Source: Sodiomyces alkalinus F11 | Taxonomy: Eukaryota > Ascomycota > Sordariomycetes > Glomerellales > Plectosphaerellaceae | DNA length: 64,000 nucleotides | Assembly (NCBI RefSeq): GCF_003711515.1 | Contig: NW_021167082.1 | Coordinates: forward strand, 1,977,691 to 2,041,690 | Direction: 5' to 3' | Shown: positions 36,151-47,745 of the stretch, one piece after another | How the letters are laid out: each line of letters opens with the position of its first letter | Position numbering within the stretch: position 1 is the first letter of the stretch | The notes under the pieces: generated by a model | Told to the model about the DNA's origin: nothing | The model's input: only the letters and a program-made list of their open reading frames with translations | Database searches by the model: none | Made by a program: the position numbers and the translations under genes

Positions 36151-36699
36151 AGCCGGGCCCTAAACCGGGCACTACCTTCCGGTTATAGCCGCGGCGGCAC
36201 CGCGCCGGCGGAGGTATAGGAATTATCTTGTTAGATAAGACGTTTAGAAGGTAAGATAGACCTTATTCTGGAGTACTTTATAAGTGGCCCCTTTTCGGTC
36301 TCCTTACGGTATTATAGTGGCGGTGGTTAGCTAACCGATTCTAATAAGGCCTAGAATATATTAAGAGTAGTATTAGCACTACTAAGGATAACGAGGACGA
36401 TAATAACTAGTACGATAATAGCTAATAGCTATTAGTAGCCCCCCCTAATACTAAGCTAATACTGCCGGGGTCCCGGCTTATAGGGCCCCTATTGATAATT
36501 AACTAATCCGCCGCGTTATACTACCTCCGCTCCGGTCCCGCTTCGGTATTACCTCTATTTTCGTAGGCCTTTATAACTTTAAGGGCGAGGCGAAAGTCCT
36601 TAAGCCTCTTCAGTTATAGGAACCACCTTATAACTACCCCGGCTTCGGTATTATATTCTAATATATTGTATAAGTCTCCTCTAGTTATAAGCGGCCTCC

Positions 36700-39600
36700 C
36701 TATAGCACCAAAAAGGTCCTTATAGTCCTCCTCGGTTACCTCCTAGTACTAGAGTACTACGTGCTCCGCCGTTTCCGCCCCTCCGTCCCCGTAAGGGCAC
36801 CACGGTAATAGGAAGCCCGGCACCCTCGATTTAGCTAGGAATACCCGTAGGTCTAGTTTTTCTAATCTAATCTAGGTAAATGCGGAGTTTTATAGCTTAA
36901 GGAGCCCTCTATATTTTCGGAGGGAGCGTTATATCGGGGGGCGGCTCGGTACCGCTACGGCGTAGATATAGGGCCGCCGTGCTTCCGCCTAGGCTCGGCC
37001 TTATTCTCTTATAACGGCCTTCCGCGGGGGCGAGGTTCCGGCCTAAGTTATTAGGGCAGTAAGCTATACTATCCATGCGAGGGCGGCATAAGTCCTATAA
37101 TACCGGTTCGGTGCCGCTAAGGCTCTTACTATAACGTATACTCCGGCTAATATCTTATCTTCGGTCCCTTCTTCCTATATCCGGAGGATCTTTCGGGCAC
37201 TTAGGCTTAAGAGGTATACGTTAAGGGGGGGGATAAAGGTCTCTTTTTTAAGGACCCTAACCGGCGTGGCTTTATAGGCTCCGGCTACTAATCGGAGGTA
37301 TCGGTTCTATACCGCTATAAGTGCCGCTATAGGGCTATACCAGGGGCCGGCCCCTATCTTATAGACGGTTAAAGTATAATAGGCGATTACTAGTCGTATA
37401 ACTATAAGGTATAGTCTCTTTACGCCTATAAAGCTATACCCCTACGCTACCGCGCTAAGCCTTAAGAGGGCGTATATTTAGGTAGCTAGACGGCTCTTTA
37501 CCTCTTTAGTATTACGTCGGAAGTTAAGCTTCCTATTAAGCTAAACGCCTAAGAGCCTTATCGCCTCCGTTACTAGCACCGAAATAATACTAAGGGGGAG
37601 CGGGGTAGGTAAAGGTTAGCGTAACTTCGTAAAGGGGATATAGATATACTTACTTAGTTTAAACTATAATCTGCTTACTATCTCCTGGTCTAGGTATATC
37701 CGCTATACGGCGGCGAGGTATGACCGCATCTATACTTTTATCCTACTAAAGGCGATAATATTCATATTATCGGCGAAGCCTACTACTATTATTTTAAGGA
37801 CCTTTTCTAGTTCTTCGTATAGGGTAGAGATATAAAGGATAAAAAGGATAGGGGAGACCGGGGAGCCTTACGGTATACCCTTATAAAGGTATTATAGGGG
37901 GGCTATTTCGCTATTAAGTAATAGCTAGACTATACAGTCTTAGAGAAAGCTATTAATTAGGGTAATAAGCTATTAAGGGAAGCCTTTCCTTTTAAGTACC
38001 TCGAGGAGGCGGGAATAAGAGACCGTATTAAAGGCGCCTTTTATATCCAGTTAGAGTATTAAAGCGGTGCCGTTATAAGCCTAGCTCGCCCTTATAGCCT
38101 CTATAACTCTCTTTACTACTATCTCTATACTTCGCCCTATCCGGTTACTTATCTATCCCTTTAGGAGGAGCTAATACTCCTCCGCTATAATAGCGATCCG
38201 GTCGGCTAATATCCCCTTAAGGACTTTATCTATTATACTAAGGAGTAATATTAGTCGCTAGCCCTTTACTATCCCGTGATCGGCCGGCGGCCAGCCTTCC
38301 TTCTTAAGGACTACCACGGTAGCATAGCGGTACCTCTTCGGGTAATAGCTTATTTTAAGGCACGCTATAAAGATAGCACTAAGCCTTTAGTGTATAAGGG
38401 GTCTATATACTTTTAGGAGCCCTACTAAGAGTCCGTCTAGTCCTAGTACCGCCTAGGGTTTAGTTTTCTTAAAGCGCTCTAATACGTCCGCTACGGTAAC
38501 GTCTTAGTAGACGTCCTACCCGGGGGGGAATTCCGCGCCTAAGGGCCTAGGGGCGGTAGGGAAAGGGGGGGGGGTAGAACTTCCGGTTAAGGACTTCGGC
38601 TTTTTCTGCGTGTATAGTTACCGGGTTATCGCTATTATCTTAGTATAGTAGTAATACCGATAAGGGGTTTAGCGGTACTCCTCCTTTAATTTATACCTAT
38701 TTCTATAGCTACTAGAGAAGGCTATTATCCTTCCTAGTCGAGTAAAGCAGGTATTACTAGTATAGCCGCTTCGCTACCGCCACGGCCTTATCTCGGCACC
38801 TCTCCGCTTCCTTGAACTTATCCTATCGGTTCCGGGACTTCCTAAATATATATCTACGGTAAAGGCGCATTATTTCCTAGGTAAGGGCGGTTAACTCCGC
38901 GTTCTACTAAAGGGTAGATAGGTATTTAGGGGTAACCCCGCGGCGGCGCGGCGCGGCCTTATTAGCTAGGGTTATAAGGTCGTTTATTAGGTTATCTAAT
39001 ACTAAGTCGATATCTCCTAGTATTATAAAAAGGCTAGTCTACTATAGCTATATAGCGGCGAGCTAAAGGACCTATAAGGAGTTAAAGTCTTTTTAGACTT
39101 AGCGGGGCCCGGCTAAATCCCGCGGTAGTATCGTTACGGTAATCGGTATAGTATCTGTCTCTATAAGTATTTAGGCTATCTATAAGTAGTAGTCTAACCC
39201 AATAACGGTCTTATCCGGGCCGCTAAAATCGTAACGGAGCCTTTATATTACCTATATAAGGTTAATAGTACTAGTACGCCGGCCCAGGCGGTACTATATA
39301 GTTATTCCGGGGGGGGGGTTATTAGGTCTAGGTTTTACCGGGTTATAAGGGTAAGCAGGGTATCAGCTTAGGGGTAATACTATAGTAGCTATAACTATAG
39401 AGAGTAGTATAGGTTAAAGTCCTCTATAAGGGCATATTAGCCCCGTAGCGGTACTATATCGAATATATTCTATAAGGGCGTATTCTAGGAGATCCTAGCT
39501 AATTAGTAGTTCTCTAAGTAGATTAACTAGATTATAAGGGTATTATCTCCGGTCCTAAAGTAATCGCGTAGGTATCGCGGTAGGCCTACTACGTCTATAT

Positions 39601-39990
39601 ATATAGCGGGTGTTTTTTATAGATATATAAAAGGGCGCGGCCTCCTCCCTAAATCAGCTAATATACCCCTTAGGAGGGGTAGGCGGGGCTTTTCGTGAAA
39701 CGGTTAAGGCCGGGTTCCTGGATTACTATCACGTTATACTTAGCGCGGCACCGGAGCGGTAGCTCCCGCCACGCCTAACTCCTCCCTATATTCCACGAAA
39801 GGATATAGATTTCTATTAATTAAAGGGGGGGGGGTTAAGATAACATGTCCGATATAACCGGGGTCTAGCTCTAGGGTTCCTACTACGGTGCCTTACCGGC
39901 CCCGTAGGGGACTATATAGGCGCTTATCGGGCCTAGTATTAAGGAGCCCTCCTATCCTCTAATCCTTTTCGGGGGCTAACCCCTACCCTT
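36700..39990 (-). pseudogene. LINE ORF2 (endonuclease-reverse transcriptase), RIP-degenerate
   Basis: The minus-strand reading shows an endonuclease (EDFNLYYSL, where GDFNLHHSLW is usual) at about 39000-39700, RT motif GxPxGSPVSPILFILYI near 37840-37880, the catalytic FADD replaced by FADN at about 37755-37778 (a G-to-A change), and a late CPYGDGGAETAEHVV zinc motif near 36790. The Asp-to-Asn change in the RT active site and many stops make it inactive. Confidence 0.72.
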
Positions 39991-39999
39991 ATAAAAGGG

Positions 40000-41345
40000 G
40001 CGGTCTTAGTCCTAGGTGATAATAATCGGGGGGAAAATCTACGGCTACCGCGGGTATACCGCTTTAGTCTAGCAGGTAATATTAAAGTCCCTAGCTCGGT
40101 ACTTATACGCTTCGTAGGTCTTTTTAGTCTCTTTCTTTAGTAGTCGGTATAAATCGTTAAAGGTATTATAATCTCCGGTATAAGCGGCGTAGCGGCAGGG
40201 GCGCCTAAGTATTATAGCCTTATAGTATCCTAGGCCCTATAAGTACACCGATTCGGGCTTAGCATAATAGCGGTATACCCTCTCCGTTATAGGGTAGCCG
40301 TTCGCCTAGTAGCTAAAGTATAAGCACTTATAGCACCTTAGGGGGCTAAGGTCAGGATCGTATAGCTTAGAGATATAGCTACCCCCCTTAAAAAGGAGGG
40401 TATTCCGGATAAGGCTCGCTACCCCTTCTAGTAAAGCCGATTCGATACGGAGAAGCGCTACCCTACTAGTACCGTAGCGGGGTACGCGCTATTATACTCG
40501 GATAATTTTTATCTTAGGGTTTATATCTTATAGGGTTACTAATAAGTCTTCTTCGGATAAGGCGTTAAAGACCTCCTAAGAGATAGCCTTAACTAATATA
40601 GGGTAAGTATACACGGCTAGGGTAGCTCCTTTACTAAAGGCCTTCTTGATCTATTATTCCTTATAGGTGGCCTACTACTATACCCCTTCGGTAAAGGTAA
40701 GGTAGATATCTCCGCTTAGTAGCTTCTATACCGCTATAGTATTGTATCGGATAATCGTAGCGTTTATAGCTTAGATAATTTCCTTTAGGGTCCTGGCTTT
40801 AAGAGGCTAGTCTTCGGGGAGGGTTCCTTAGCGGATAATTAATTCCCGGTAATACCTAGCGGGGATTACTTTAAGGGGGGCAGGGTCCCACGGCAGTATT
40901 ACCGCGGGAGCCCGGGCTATAATATTAGCCTAAGTCTCTTTTATACCGCTTATTCCTTTTCGGAGTTTTTCTCGGATAATATAGCGAATAGTAGCGTATA
41001 AGTATACTAGCGGTATCGCGCCAGTATCCTTACGGGTACTATATATTATAATCAGTTCCTTTACTAGCTCTATAACCTACTCGATTATATTCCTATTAGC
41101 TAGTAAGGCCTGGATTTCTGCCTTAATCTTAGTTACTCTCGGTTCCGGGGGGCGCGGTAATCCCCTTTCGGTCTTATATCGGTTCCGCGCTACGTCCCGC
41201 CACGGATAAGGGGGGGAACGCTTATATTACGAAAAGTAGGTCTATTACGAATTCTGCGTAGTTAAGGTCAGGGCAATACTATCCCACGTTTCTTCCGGCT
41301 ATACCGTAGCGCCGGTATTATAGTATTACTACGATAGTATCCCGG
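40000..41345 (-). pseudogene. LINE ORF1 (nucleic-acid-binding gag-like), RIP-degenerate
   Basis: Upstream of the endonuclease on the minus strand is a degenerate frame with a zinc-knuckle-like region at about 40200-40400 (CYKC spacing, then further Cys/His positions partly lost). This is the standard place for ORF1 in Tad1-type LINEs. The start is not recognisable and in-frame stops are frequent. Confidence 0.5.
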
Positions 41346-41469
41346 GAGAGAAGCGGTGGTTATAATCTCCGTCTTAGTGGTTTTATTAATTTTACTCCTA
41401 TTACATACCCGTGGTTAATAGGCGTGATATGTTTTTAGATAGGCCGGTTTAGTTTTATAAGTTTTTTAC

Positions 41470-41486
41470 GCGCTAATACCTTATTA
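41470..41486. repeat. LINE target-site duplication, right copy
   Basis: GCGCTAATACCTTATTA here directly precedes the resumption of the Gypsy B chromodomain (AAATAGGCCGGCTACGACG) and matches 34784-34801 with one indel. Confidence 0.78.
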
Positions 41487-41610
41487 AATAGGCCGGCTAC
41501 GACGATAAGGAGAATATATAGGAGCTAAAACGTAATATACTGGATAAGCTTATTAATACCTACTTTAAGCAGAAGCTTAATATAGCGGGAGCATTATAGG
41601 ACTATAATAT
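41487..41610 (+). pseudogene. Gypsy B pol 3' end (chromodomain), after LINE
   Basis: The reading AGYDDKENI, then ELKRNILDKLINTYFKQKL parallels AGYSDKENT, EPKRNIPDKLINAYFKARL of element A. This shows that the two fragments 34745-34801 and 41487-41610 were once contiguous. Confidence 0.75.
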
Positions 41611-41858
41611 ACCTAAAGTATCGCAGGACCACGACTAACCCACTAAGTCTTCCTTTTCTCTATTCTTCTTTGGTCTACTCCCCTTAAACTAGTTAAGCCT
41701 TTCTCTTCTTTTATCCCTTTTTCCCTCTCTTCTATCTCCTTTTCCCTTAGGCAGTTACACGGTTATAAGTCACGACAGGACTATTAAGAGGGCATAATCA
41801 AAGTGGTAAGCGGGCGTACCCTATAAGTTATATTAAAAAAAAAAGAAAAAACCCCCAG

Positions 41859-42190
41859 TCCTCTATATATACCTTTAACCACCTACTATAGCTATAAATC
41901 CTCGGTATAACCCCTACCTAATCCTCCGTATATACCTTTAACCGCCTACTATATTTATAAATCCTCGGTGTAACCCTTATTTAATCCTCCTTATATACCT
42001 TTAACCGCCTATTATAGTTATAGATTCTCGGCGTAATCCCTACTTAATCCTCCGTATATACCTTTAACCGCCTACTATAATTATAAATCCTCGGCGTAAC
42101 CCTTATTTAATCCTCCTTATATACCTTTAACCGCCTACTATAGTTATAGATCCTCGGCATAATCCCTACTTAATCCTCCGTATATACCTT
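41859..42190. repeat. 63-bp tandem repeat, about 5.2 copies
   Basis: The word TCCTC[C/T]NTATATACC starts at 41859, 41922, 41985, 42048, 42111 and 42174, a constant 63-bp period. Copies differ mainly by C/T and A/G transitions, consistent with RIP after amplification. It lies between Gypsy B pol and its 3' LTR and is absent from the equivalent place in element A. Confidence 0.92.
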
Positions 42191-42214
42191 ACTCTACCCC
42201 GAAATAGTAGTACT

Positions 42215-43425
42215 TCTACTTATATAGGTATTATCCCCTTCTACCTCTTACCCGTTAATAAACGGCGTATTATCCGAAAGAATAATAGGAGGCTTAGACT
42301 TCTACTACTTCTTCTTCTTCTTCGGTAAGGGTATTAAAGGCGTTATCTTCTTAGGCGTGGCCTTCTTCTTAGCCGGCGCCTTTTTCTTCGGCGCGAGGGT
42401 AAGCGTCGCAGGCTCGGACTTAAGGATATTATAGGGGTTAGGAGGGCCTTATTATATACCGTCGTTATCGTTATTATCGTTATCGTCGGCTAATAAGTTG
42501 GAGGGCGTAAAAGCGGGCGTGAAAGCGGGAGGGGGGATATCTAGTTAGGGAAAAGAAGGTAGGAGAGGAAAAGAAGTTAGTAGTGTATTAAAAGGGGGGA
42601 CTACCGGGGGGTTATACGCTATACTAGTAGTAACTCTCTTAAAGGTAATAGCGAGGCGTTCCTGCACGGCTATCTATAAGTCCTATTAATTAATGTACCG
42701 GCGAAGCGATAACGCTATATTCTAAAGAGACTCTAGGCTTTTATCCGCCGTTTTCTAGCGGGCGTCGTTAACTTCTTCCTTCGCCCGATAAACGGTATAA
42801 GACTTATCGGCGGCGGTAAAGGTTATCTCCCTCTTAAGCTTACCCAGAGAGGCCTTAAGGACGTTCTAGCACTCTATAGCTATAGTCTATAGCACGGTTA
42901 GTATATACCTATATTAGAGTCTATATTAGAGTTATCCCTAAAGAAGAACTTACACGATAGCTATCGTTTATCCTATCCTTAGTAGCGGCGACGATAAGGA
43001 CCTTCTATAATTAGATAGCCACGTTATAGCCTATAGTGGGAAGCTTATTATAACGGCGACTATTATACCTAAAGTAAAAGGTATACTTAGCGGATATAGT
43101 ACCGGAGTACCGGTATAACTCAAACCGTAAGCGCGACGTCTTATTACTAAAATTAATCTTAGCCAGCTAGCCGGCGTAGCGGGAGTAAGGGTCCCTAAGG
43201 GTTAAGCCCCCGGAGGCCCTTTCCCTAACGTCTACCACCTCTTAATAAGGGGTGGTCGACGACGATAACACTATAGCCATCGCCATCTTACGCTTCTTAG
43301 AAGCGCTATTAGCTATTAGCTTAGATACCGGCCGCTTATTATTATTTTTATTATTATTATTAGTCTCCTTAGGAGGTATAGTGGCGGTAGTTAAGGGAGC
43401 TATATGAGATAGTTAGTGAAGTTAT
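42215..43425 (-). pseudogene. Gypsy B antisense accessory frame (Lys-rich protein with NLS-like motif)
   Basis: The minus-strand frame reads HIAPLTTATIPPKETNNNNK, then ANSASKKRKMAMAIVLSSS (NLS-like), a core YAG.LAKINFSNKTSRLRFE, a Lys-rich block APKKKAPAKKKATPKKITP and a poly-Lys run. Element A has the same order of blocks in the same position and orientation. The frame contains several RIP-type stops. It is unrecognised; by composition it might bind nucleic acid in the nucleus. Confidence 0.55.
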
Positions 43426-43780
43426 ATAAGTTATTTTCCCCTAGGATAGAGAGATATTAAAAGGATACTTATAAGATAATAGAGAAAAATTAGGAAAATT
43501 AAGGAGCTATAACACGTTAATAACTATTAAGCCCTGCTCCTATAAGTAAAATACCACGAGGGTTAACTTACGGCACGCTACGAATACAACGAAAAATCTC
43601 GAAATCGGAGGCGTAAAGAAAAAAAGAAAAAAAAAGAGAAGAAAATTAGGGGGGAGGCGTTAAGGAAGATATCCCCTAGAAGGACACGTGGGCACCGTTC
43701 CTTCCTATAAAGGAGGAAGGTATAAGGGTAAAAGGGGTATAAGAGGGAAGGAGATAAATTTCTATTTTTAGATATATTAT

Positions 43781-43950
43781 ATATCGGCGCCGGTTCTTTA
43801 TATAGATTAGAGGGATATCGGCACCGGTTCTTTATAAGGATTAGAGAGATATCGGCGCCGGTTCTTTATATAGATTAAAGGAATATCGGCGCCGGTTCTT
43901 TATATAGATTAAAGAGATATCGGCGCCGGTTCTTTATATAGATTAAAGGC
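43781..43950. repeat. 34-bp tandem repeat, 5 copies
   Basis: ATATCGGC[G/A]CCGGTTCTTT starts at 43781, 43815, 43849, 43883 and 43917, an exact 34-bp period with no unique spacers. Each unit contains a GGCGCCGG palindrome core. It lies between the antisense frame and the 3' LTR of Gypsy B. Confidence 0.92.
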
Positions 43951-43978
43951 AGGCCGATGCTGGCTATAGTATAGGAGC

Positions 43979-44305
43979 GACGGATTAGGAATAGGACTAT
44001 AACAAGACCACGACGGGGTCGTCTATAGGATTAATAATAGAAGGACTATAGGAATAGAGTAATGGATTAAGAATAGGACCACGATAGGACTATAACGGGG
44101 TCGTGTACAGAATTAAGGATAGAAGGACTATAGGAATAGAGTAAGGGATTAAGGATAGGACCACGATAGGACTATAACAGGATTGTGTACGGGATTAGCG
44201 ATAGAAGGATAGTGGGAATAGAGTGACGGATTAAGGGTAAGACCACAACGGGACTATAATGGCGTCGTGTGCGGGATTAGTGATAGAAGGACAGTAAGAG
44301 GGGAT
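43979..44305. repeat. 82-bp tandem repeat, 4 copies
   Basis: The word GGATTA recurs at 43982, 44064, 44146 and 44228, an 82-bp period. Units share GACCACGA, GGACTATAA, GTCGTGT and GATAGAAGGA blocks. The array is bracketed by two similar short sequences (GGCCGATGCTGGCTATAG at about 43949 and GGCCGACGCCGGGTATAG at about 44309). Confidence 0.88.
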
Positions 44306-44394
44306 ATAGGCCGACGCCGGGTATAGTCGGGAAAAGTGGCCCTATCCGGCACTAGCCGCTTCTAAGGATAGGAGTACTCTGGGGGAGGTCGCCC

Positions 44395-44768
44395 TATTAA
44401 GTGCCCCTGCCTAGGAGATAGAGGCCGGGTACACGACGGGACCACGACGGGTTCCCGTATAAATAAGACCGGGCTCCCGTCTTAACATAGCTATAGCTAC
44501 CCTAGGCCGATACTACTATATAGGGCTATAGCCTAGGCTTAGGCGTAGATATCCGTTTACGATATCCGTTTAACTATACTAGCGTTAGCCTAGGAGTATA
44601 TAGTGCTTATATAGTGCCCCCTCTTTAGTATAGAGAGGGCAGCGATTATTCTGATTCTTTAGGGCTACCTATATTTGGACTAGCCGTGACCACCACTTAA
44701 TACACGCCTGCTCCCTTTTAGACCCTCTCGCTACTACCTTCTTACTCCTTATAACTACCTATCTAATA
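44395..44768 (+). repeat. Gypsy B 3' LTR
   Basis: This 374-bp intact copy of the LTR that is split at the 5' end begins TATTAAGTGCCCCT, ends TATCTAATA and is followed by GCTAA. It is preceded by GGGGGAGGTCGC, a candidate polypurine tract also present before the 3' LTR of element A. It supplies the uninterrupted sequence (CTAGCGTTAGCCTAGG) across the element A insertion site. Confidence 0.9.
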
Positions 44769-44849
44769 GCTAAGTAGGGATCCTCTTATCGACGTTTTTC
44801 CACGAAAAGGGCGTTTTTATATAGGGAGGCTTATTAACGTAAAAAGTTA

Positions 44850-46080
44850 TAAATAACGCGCGTTAAAGACCTTTAATAAGATAAGATCCACTATTAGCCG
44901 CACTATAGGTAAGGCTAACGACGATACTACTACTACTAACGATAACGATACTATTCCGGAACTTAATCTACTAGTTCTAATGTTAATGCTTTATCGACCT
45001 AAAGTCACTCGACGGCTTAAGAGGCGTAGAAATACCTTCTAGAATAGCCACGGGAATAATCCTACTATAACGATAGGTATTATAAGGGGATTAGTGGTCG
45101 GATCGGATATAGTATTTTAGGACCTATTTAGATTAAGTTGGGAGGAGTTTTATTACTTAATATATTAGATTGTATTAAATAGTATAGTTAGGGAGACCTC
45201 TTACTATACGATTTTATAAAAGGTTATAATCTTTCTCTATATTATCGGCTATAGCGTATCGTTGCGTAATATATACCACCGGTTTAAGATATCCTTAAAT
45301 ATAGGATCGCGTATCTTTAACGAGGTCCTAGGTGCTATACATTAGCTTTATATCGAATACGTTAAAAACCTATTAGCAGGATACGTATCACGATATATTA
45401 AACTATCACGACGTAATAATTAGTTTAACAGTTATATCGGCGTAATTAACGGAACGTATATCACGGTGTGGGTGCTACTAAGGGTATAACGGCGGTTCTA
45501 TAACCGGAAGGGATAACTTATTTAAAATATCCTCGCGGCGGTGGATTTTAACCTCTCGTTCACGTATATCCTAGCAGGCGCTAAGGGTAGTATAAACGAC
45601 TTTTCCTTACTTCGAGAGGCTTTCGCGAGAGGGTCTTTTCACGTACCTAATAGGCGGTTCTACCTTATAGATAATAGCTTCGGTAGCGATATTCGAGGTA
45701 TTATAACCCCGTTCGACGGGGAGAGGTACCACCTTTAAGATTTCTCTAAAATAGCTTAGAAGTAACTATCCTTAAAGGAGCGGTTTAACCGTCTTTACGC
45801 AGGCTACCGTAGTGCCGTTAAACGCGTTTTTAGGGTATTAAAGAGGTCTTTCCGTATTCTCGGCGTAAAGGCACCCGAATATAGCCTTAAAAAGCAGATT
45901 AAGATTATATATACGGTGACGGGGATCTAGAATTTTATTAGATGTATTCGTAACGATACGGCGTTAATTACGGGGTTTACGTAGGAAGAGGAAAAGGAGC
46001 TATTACGGCTAGCCGTAGAGCGTGCCGACCGTAATATCGGTAATAAGGGTGGATTAAAGATACAATACTAGATATCTAAG
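44850..46080 (+). pseudogene. PIF/Harbinger DDE transposase, RIP-degenerate
   Basis: One plus-strand frame, read through stops, shows SWEEFYYLIY, a helical region, GVINGTYITVW, then LAAVDFNLSFTYILAGAKGS, RRFYLIDNSFGSDIRGIITP and AVKRVFRVLKRSFRILGVKAP. These match the DDE_4 catalytic blocks (family: DGT..., ...D..., ...ERVFGVLKxRF). The first catalytic Asp reads Asn (AAC, 45448-45450), the second Asp is kept (45670-45672) and the Glu reads Lys (AAA, 45820-45822); both losses are G-to-A changes. The longest stop-free part is 45541-45738. The element is therefore inactive. Confidence 0.8.
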
Positions 46081-46314
46081 ATAATAGAATAGTAGTAGTA
46101 GTTATATAGGATTATTATTATTAAAGTAAAAAAAGGATCGATATATCGATATTTTAAATATTATATAGATTATAGTAGTGGAAGGAGTAGATAAAATAGA
46201 GCTATACTCCGTATTAGTCCTTTTCGGGTAGGTGGTGAATATATCTAGTTAATTAAATCCACGGAAAAATAAGCTTAGTCGGAATCTAGATCTATTATAG
46301 CCCTACGCCTACCG

Positions 46315-46400
46315 CCCCTCCCACTATCACCACTATCACTACTATCACTACTATCACTACTATCACTATTATCACTATTATTACTGTTATTTTCACCGCC
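46315..46400. repeat. CACTAT-type microsatellite
   Basis: Repeats of ATCACTACT/ATCACCACT/ATCACTATT run for about 80 bases between the two converging Harbinger frames. The units vary by single bases. Confidence 0.75.
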
Positions 46401-46419
46401 CATAATAACCCTCCCTTAG

Positions 46420-47430
46420 ATAAAGCCGTACTTTTTTAAAAACGACCGTTTTCCTTTAATCGAGATCGCGTTAAATAGCGTAGCCTTAGTAGGATTTTAA
46501 TTAAGTAAGGAACTCTACCACTATAACTACTCTATTAACGCCGCCTAACTCGTTATAGAACTCACTCTCGTAACTGATAATAGCCTTTATAAAAATAGGC
46601 TTATTTTAGCGCGTGGCTAATATAACTAAACCGGTTATTAGAGGATTAGGTATATTAGGCTCCCTCCTATAATAGCGCCGTGGAAGAGTATCTAAAATAT
46701 TATTATAAGGGATAGACGAGCTTATACTACTACTATTAGAATCCTATTATTACTTCCGAGTTCGCTTACTAGCCGGCGGTAGTATAGCTATTAACGATAC
46801 TATAGATTACTAACGCTTACGTTAATTTAGCTCGTATACGTCTACGATATTTTAACCCGTCGCGATAGTATTAGGCTAAACGTGCTTTAAGAGGCTTTCC
46901 ACCTATCGTACGCCCCCGCGCTTACGAATACGCTTACCGATCTCGCCGTATTTAGCCTTAAAGATATCCTACTACTCTGGCGTCGCCTTAATTATGCCGG
47001 TCTTATCGTTATAGTTATTAACCCCGGACTTACCGATAAGCGTTAAGGCCGCCCGTATATCTTTTTCTATACGATTAAGCTTTAATATTATCGCCTTAAC
47101 TATTAGGTTAGCCTCGGAGAATACCTCTTATAGTTCCGGTAGGATCGATATTAGGGTTAGCTATCTAGCTAACCTCTTATTACTAGTAGTAAATAGGGTA
47201 TTATTATAACGCGTAGTGATAAGTCGTTTAAGGAGGCCACGTTTAACGTTATCGCTCTAAGTTACCCGTAAGGACTATTTACCGGATATAGGAGCGGCGG
47301 CCTTAGACGCCGTACGTATAGGTAAGGTAGTCTTTTAGGTATTTATATCGTTTTCTAACGTATTTTCGTCGCTAGAGGCGTCGGAATCGATAGTATCCTT
47401 CCCTTACATTAAAGGCGGCGGTAGATTCTG
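46420..47430 (-). pseudogene. Second Harbinger reading frame, degenerate
   Basis: The minus-strand reading opposite the transposase gives stretches such as SNKRLARxLTLISILPEL, EANLIVKAIILKLNRIEKDI, RAALTLIGKSGVNNYNDK and DIFKAKYGEIGKRIRKRGG, separated by RIP stops. PIF/Harbinger elements usually encode a second, often Myb/SANT-like, DNA-binding protein in this kind of arrangement. I cannot confirm a SANT fold from the degraded sequence. Confidence 0.45.
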
Positions 47431-47745
47431 TGTCTACGACTCGATATACCCGGTGCCCGGGTTAGGTATATTATAAAGTGACCCCTCTATAATATCCTCC
47501 ACGCTAATAGAACTAAGGGCAGCTATATAGATATATAATAAAGTTATCACGATATTATATAGCATTAAGAAGATAGTGGTTTTATATCTAAAAGATATAA
47601 CCCCGTATCACGGATCGGTTTAATAATTCTCCGATATAAAAACTTTATTACTATATAAAAAGATATATCGAGGCTAAGGGCCGGGGTTAAAATAGCGTCT
47701 TAGCTAACGAAAGTCACTTACACAAGAAAAGGAAAATCGTCACTA

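Larger units (their letters stand above)
34802..41469 (-). mobile_element. Tad1-like non-LTR retrotransposon (LINE) nested in Gypsy B
   Basis: About 6.7 kb on the minus strand, flanked by a roughly 17-bp duplication. The 3' end (left) carries a short TAA-type tail next to the duplication, as expected for target-primed insertion. Reading 5' to 3' on the minus strand: a gag-like ORF1 with a CCHC-type knuckle remnant (RCYKCLYFSY, about 40300-40350), an APE-type endonuclease (TPAIYIDVVGLPRYLRDYF, ALIEDFNLYYSL), reverse transcriptase (GSPVSPILFILYISTLYEEL, VVGFADNMNIIAFSR) and a C-terminal Cys/His motif (CPYGDGGAETAEHVVL near 36800). Tad1 is the common filamentous-fungal clade; that assignment is inferred from layout, not from a tree. 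Confidence 0.8.
20866..44768 (+). mobile_element. Ty3/Gypsy LTR retrotransposon B (hosting element A and a LINE)
   Basis: The element is bounded by LTRs starting TATTAGGTGCCCCT (left, 20866) and TATTAAGTGCCCCT (right, 44395), the latter ending at 44768. It is flanked by GCTAA at 20861-20865 and 44769-44773, a clean 5-bp duplication. The terminal TA...TA probably derives from TG...CA by RIP. The left LTR is split by element A (21059-29748), and the pol 3' end is split by a LINE (about 34802-41469). Without these the element is about 8.5 kb. Order is LTR, gag, protease, RT, RNase H, integrase, chromodomain, an accessory region with tandem repeats and an antisense frame, then LTR. All frames are full of TAG/TAA codons. 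Confidence 0.85.

Noticed and set aside
43781..43950. CRISPR-like array of 34-bp repeats
   Set aside because: The period equals the repeat length with no unique spacers, and the setting is a fungal retrotransposon; it is a plain tandem repeat.
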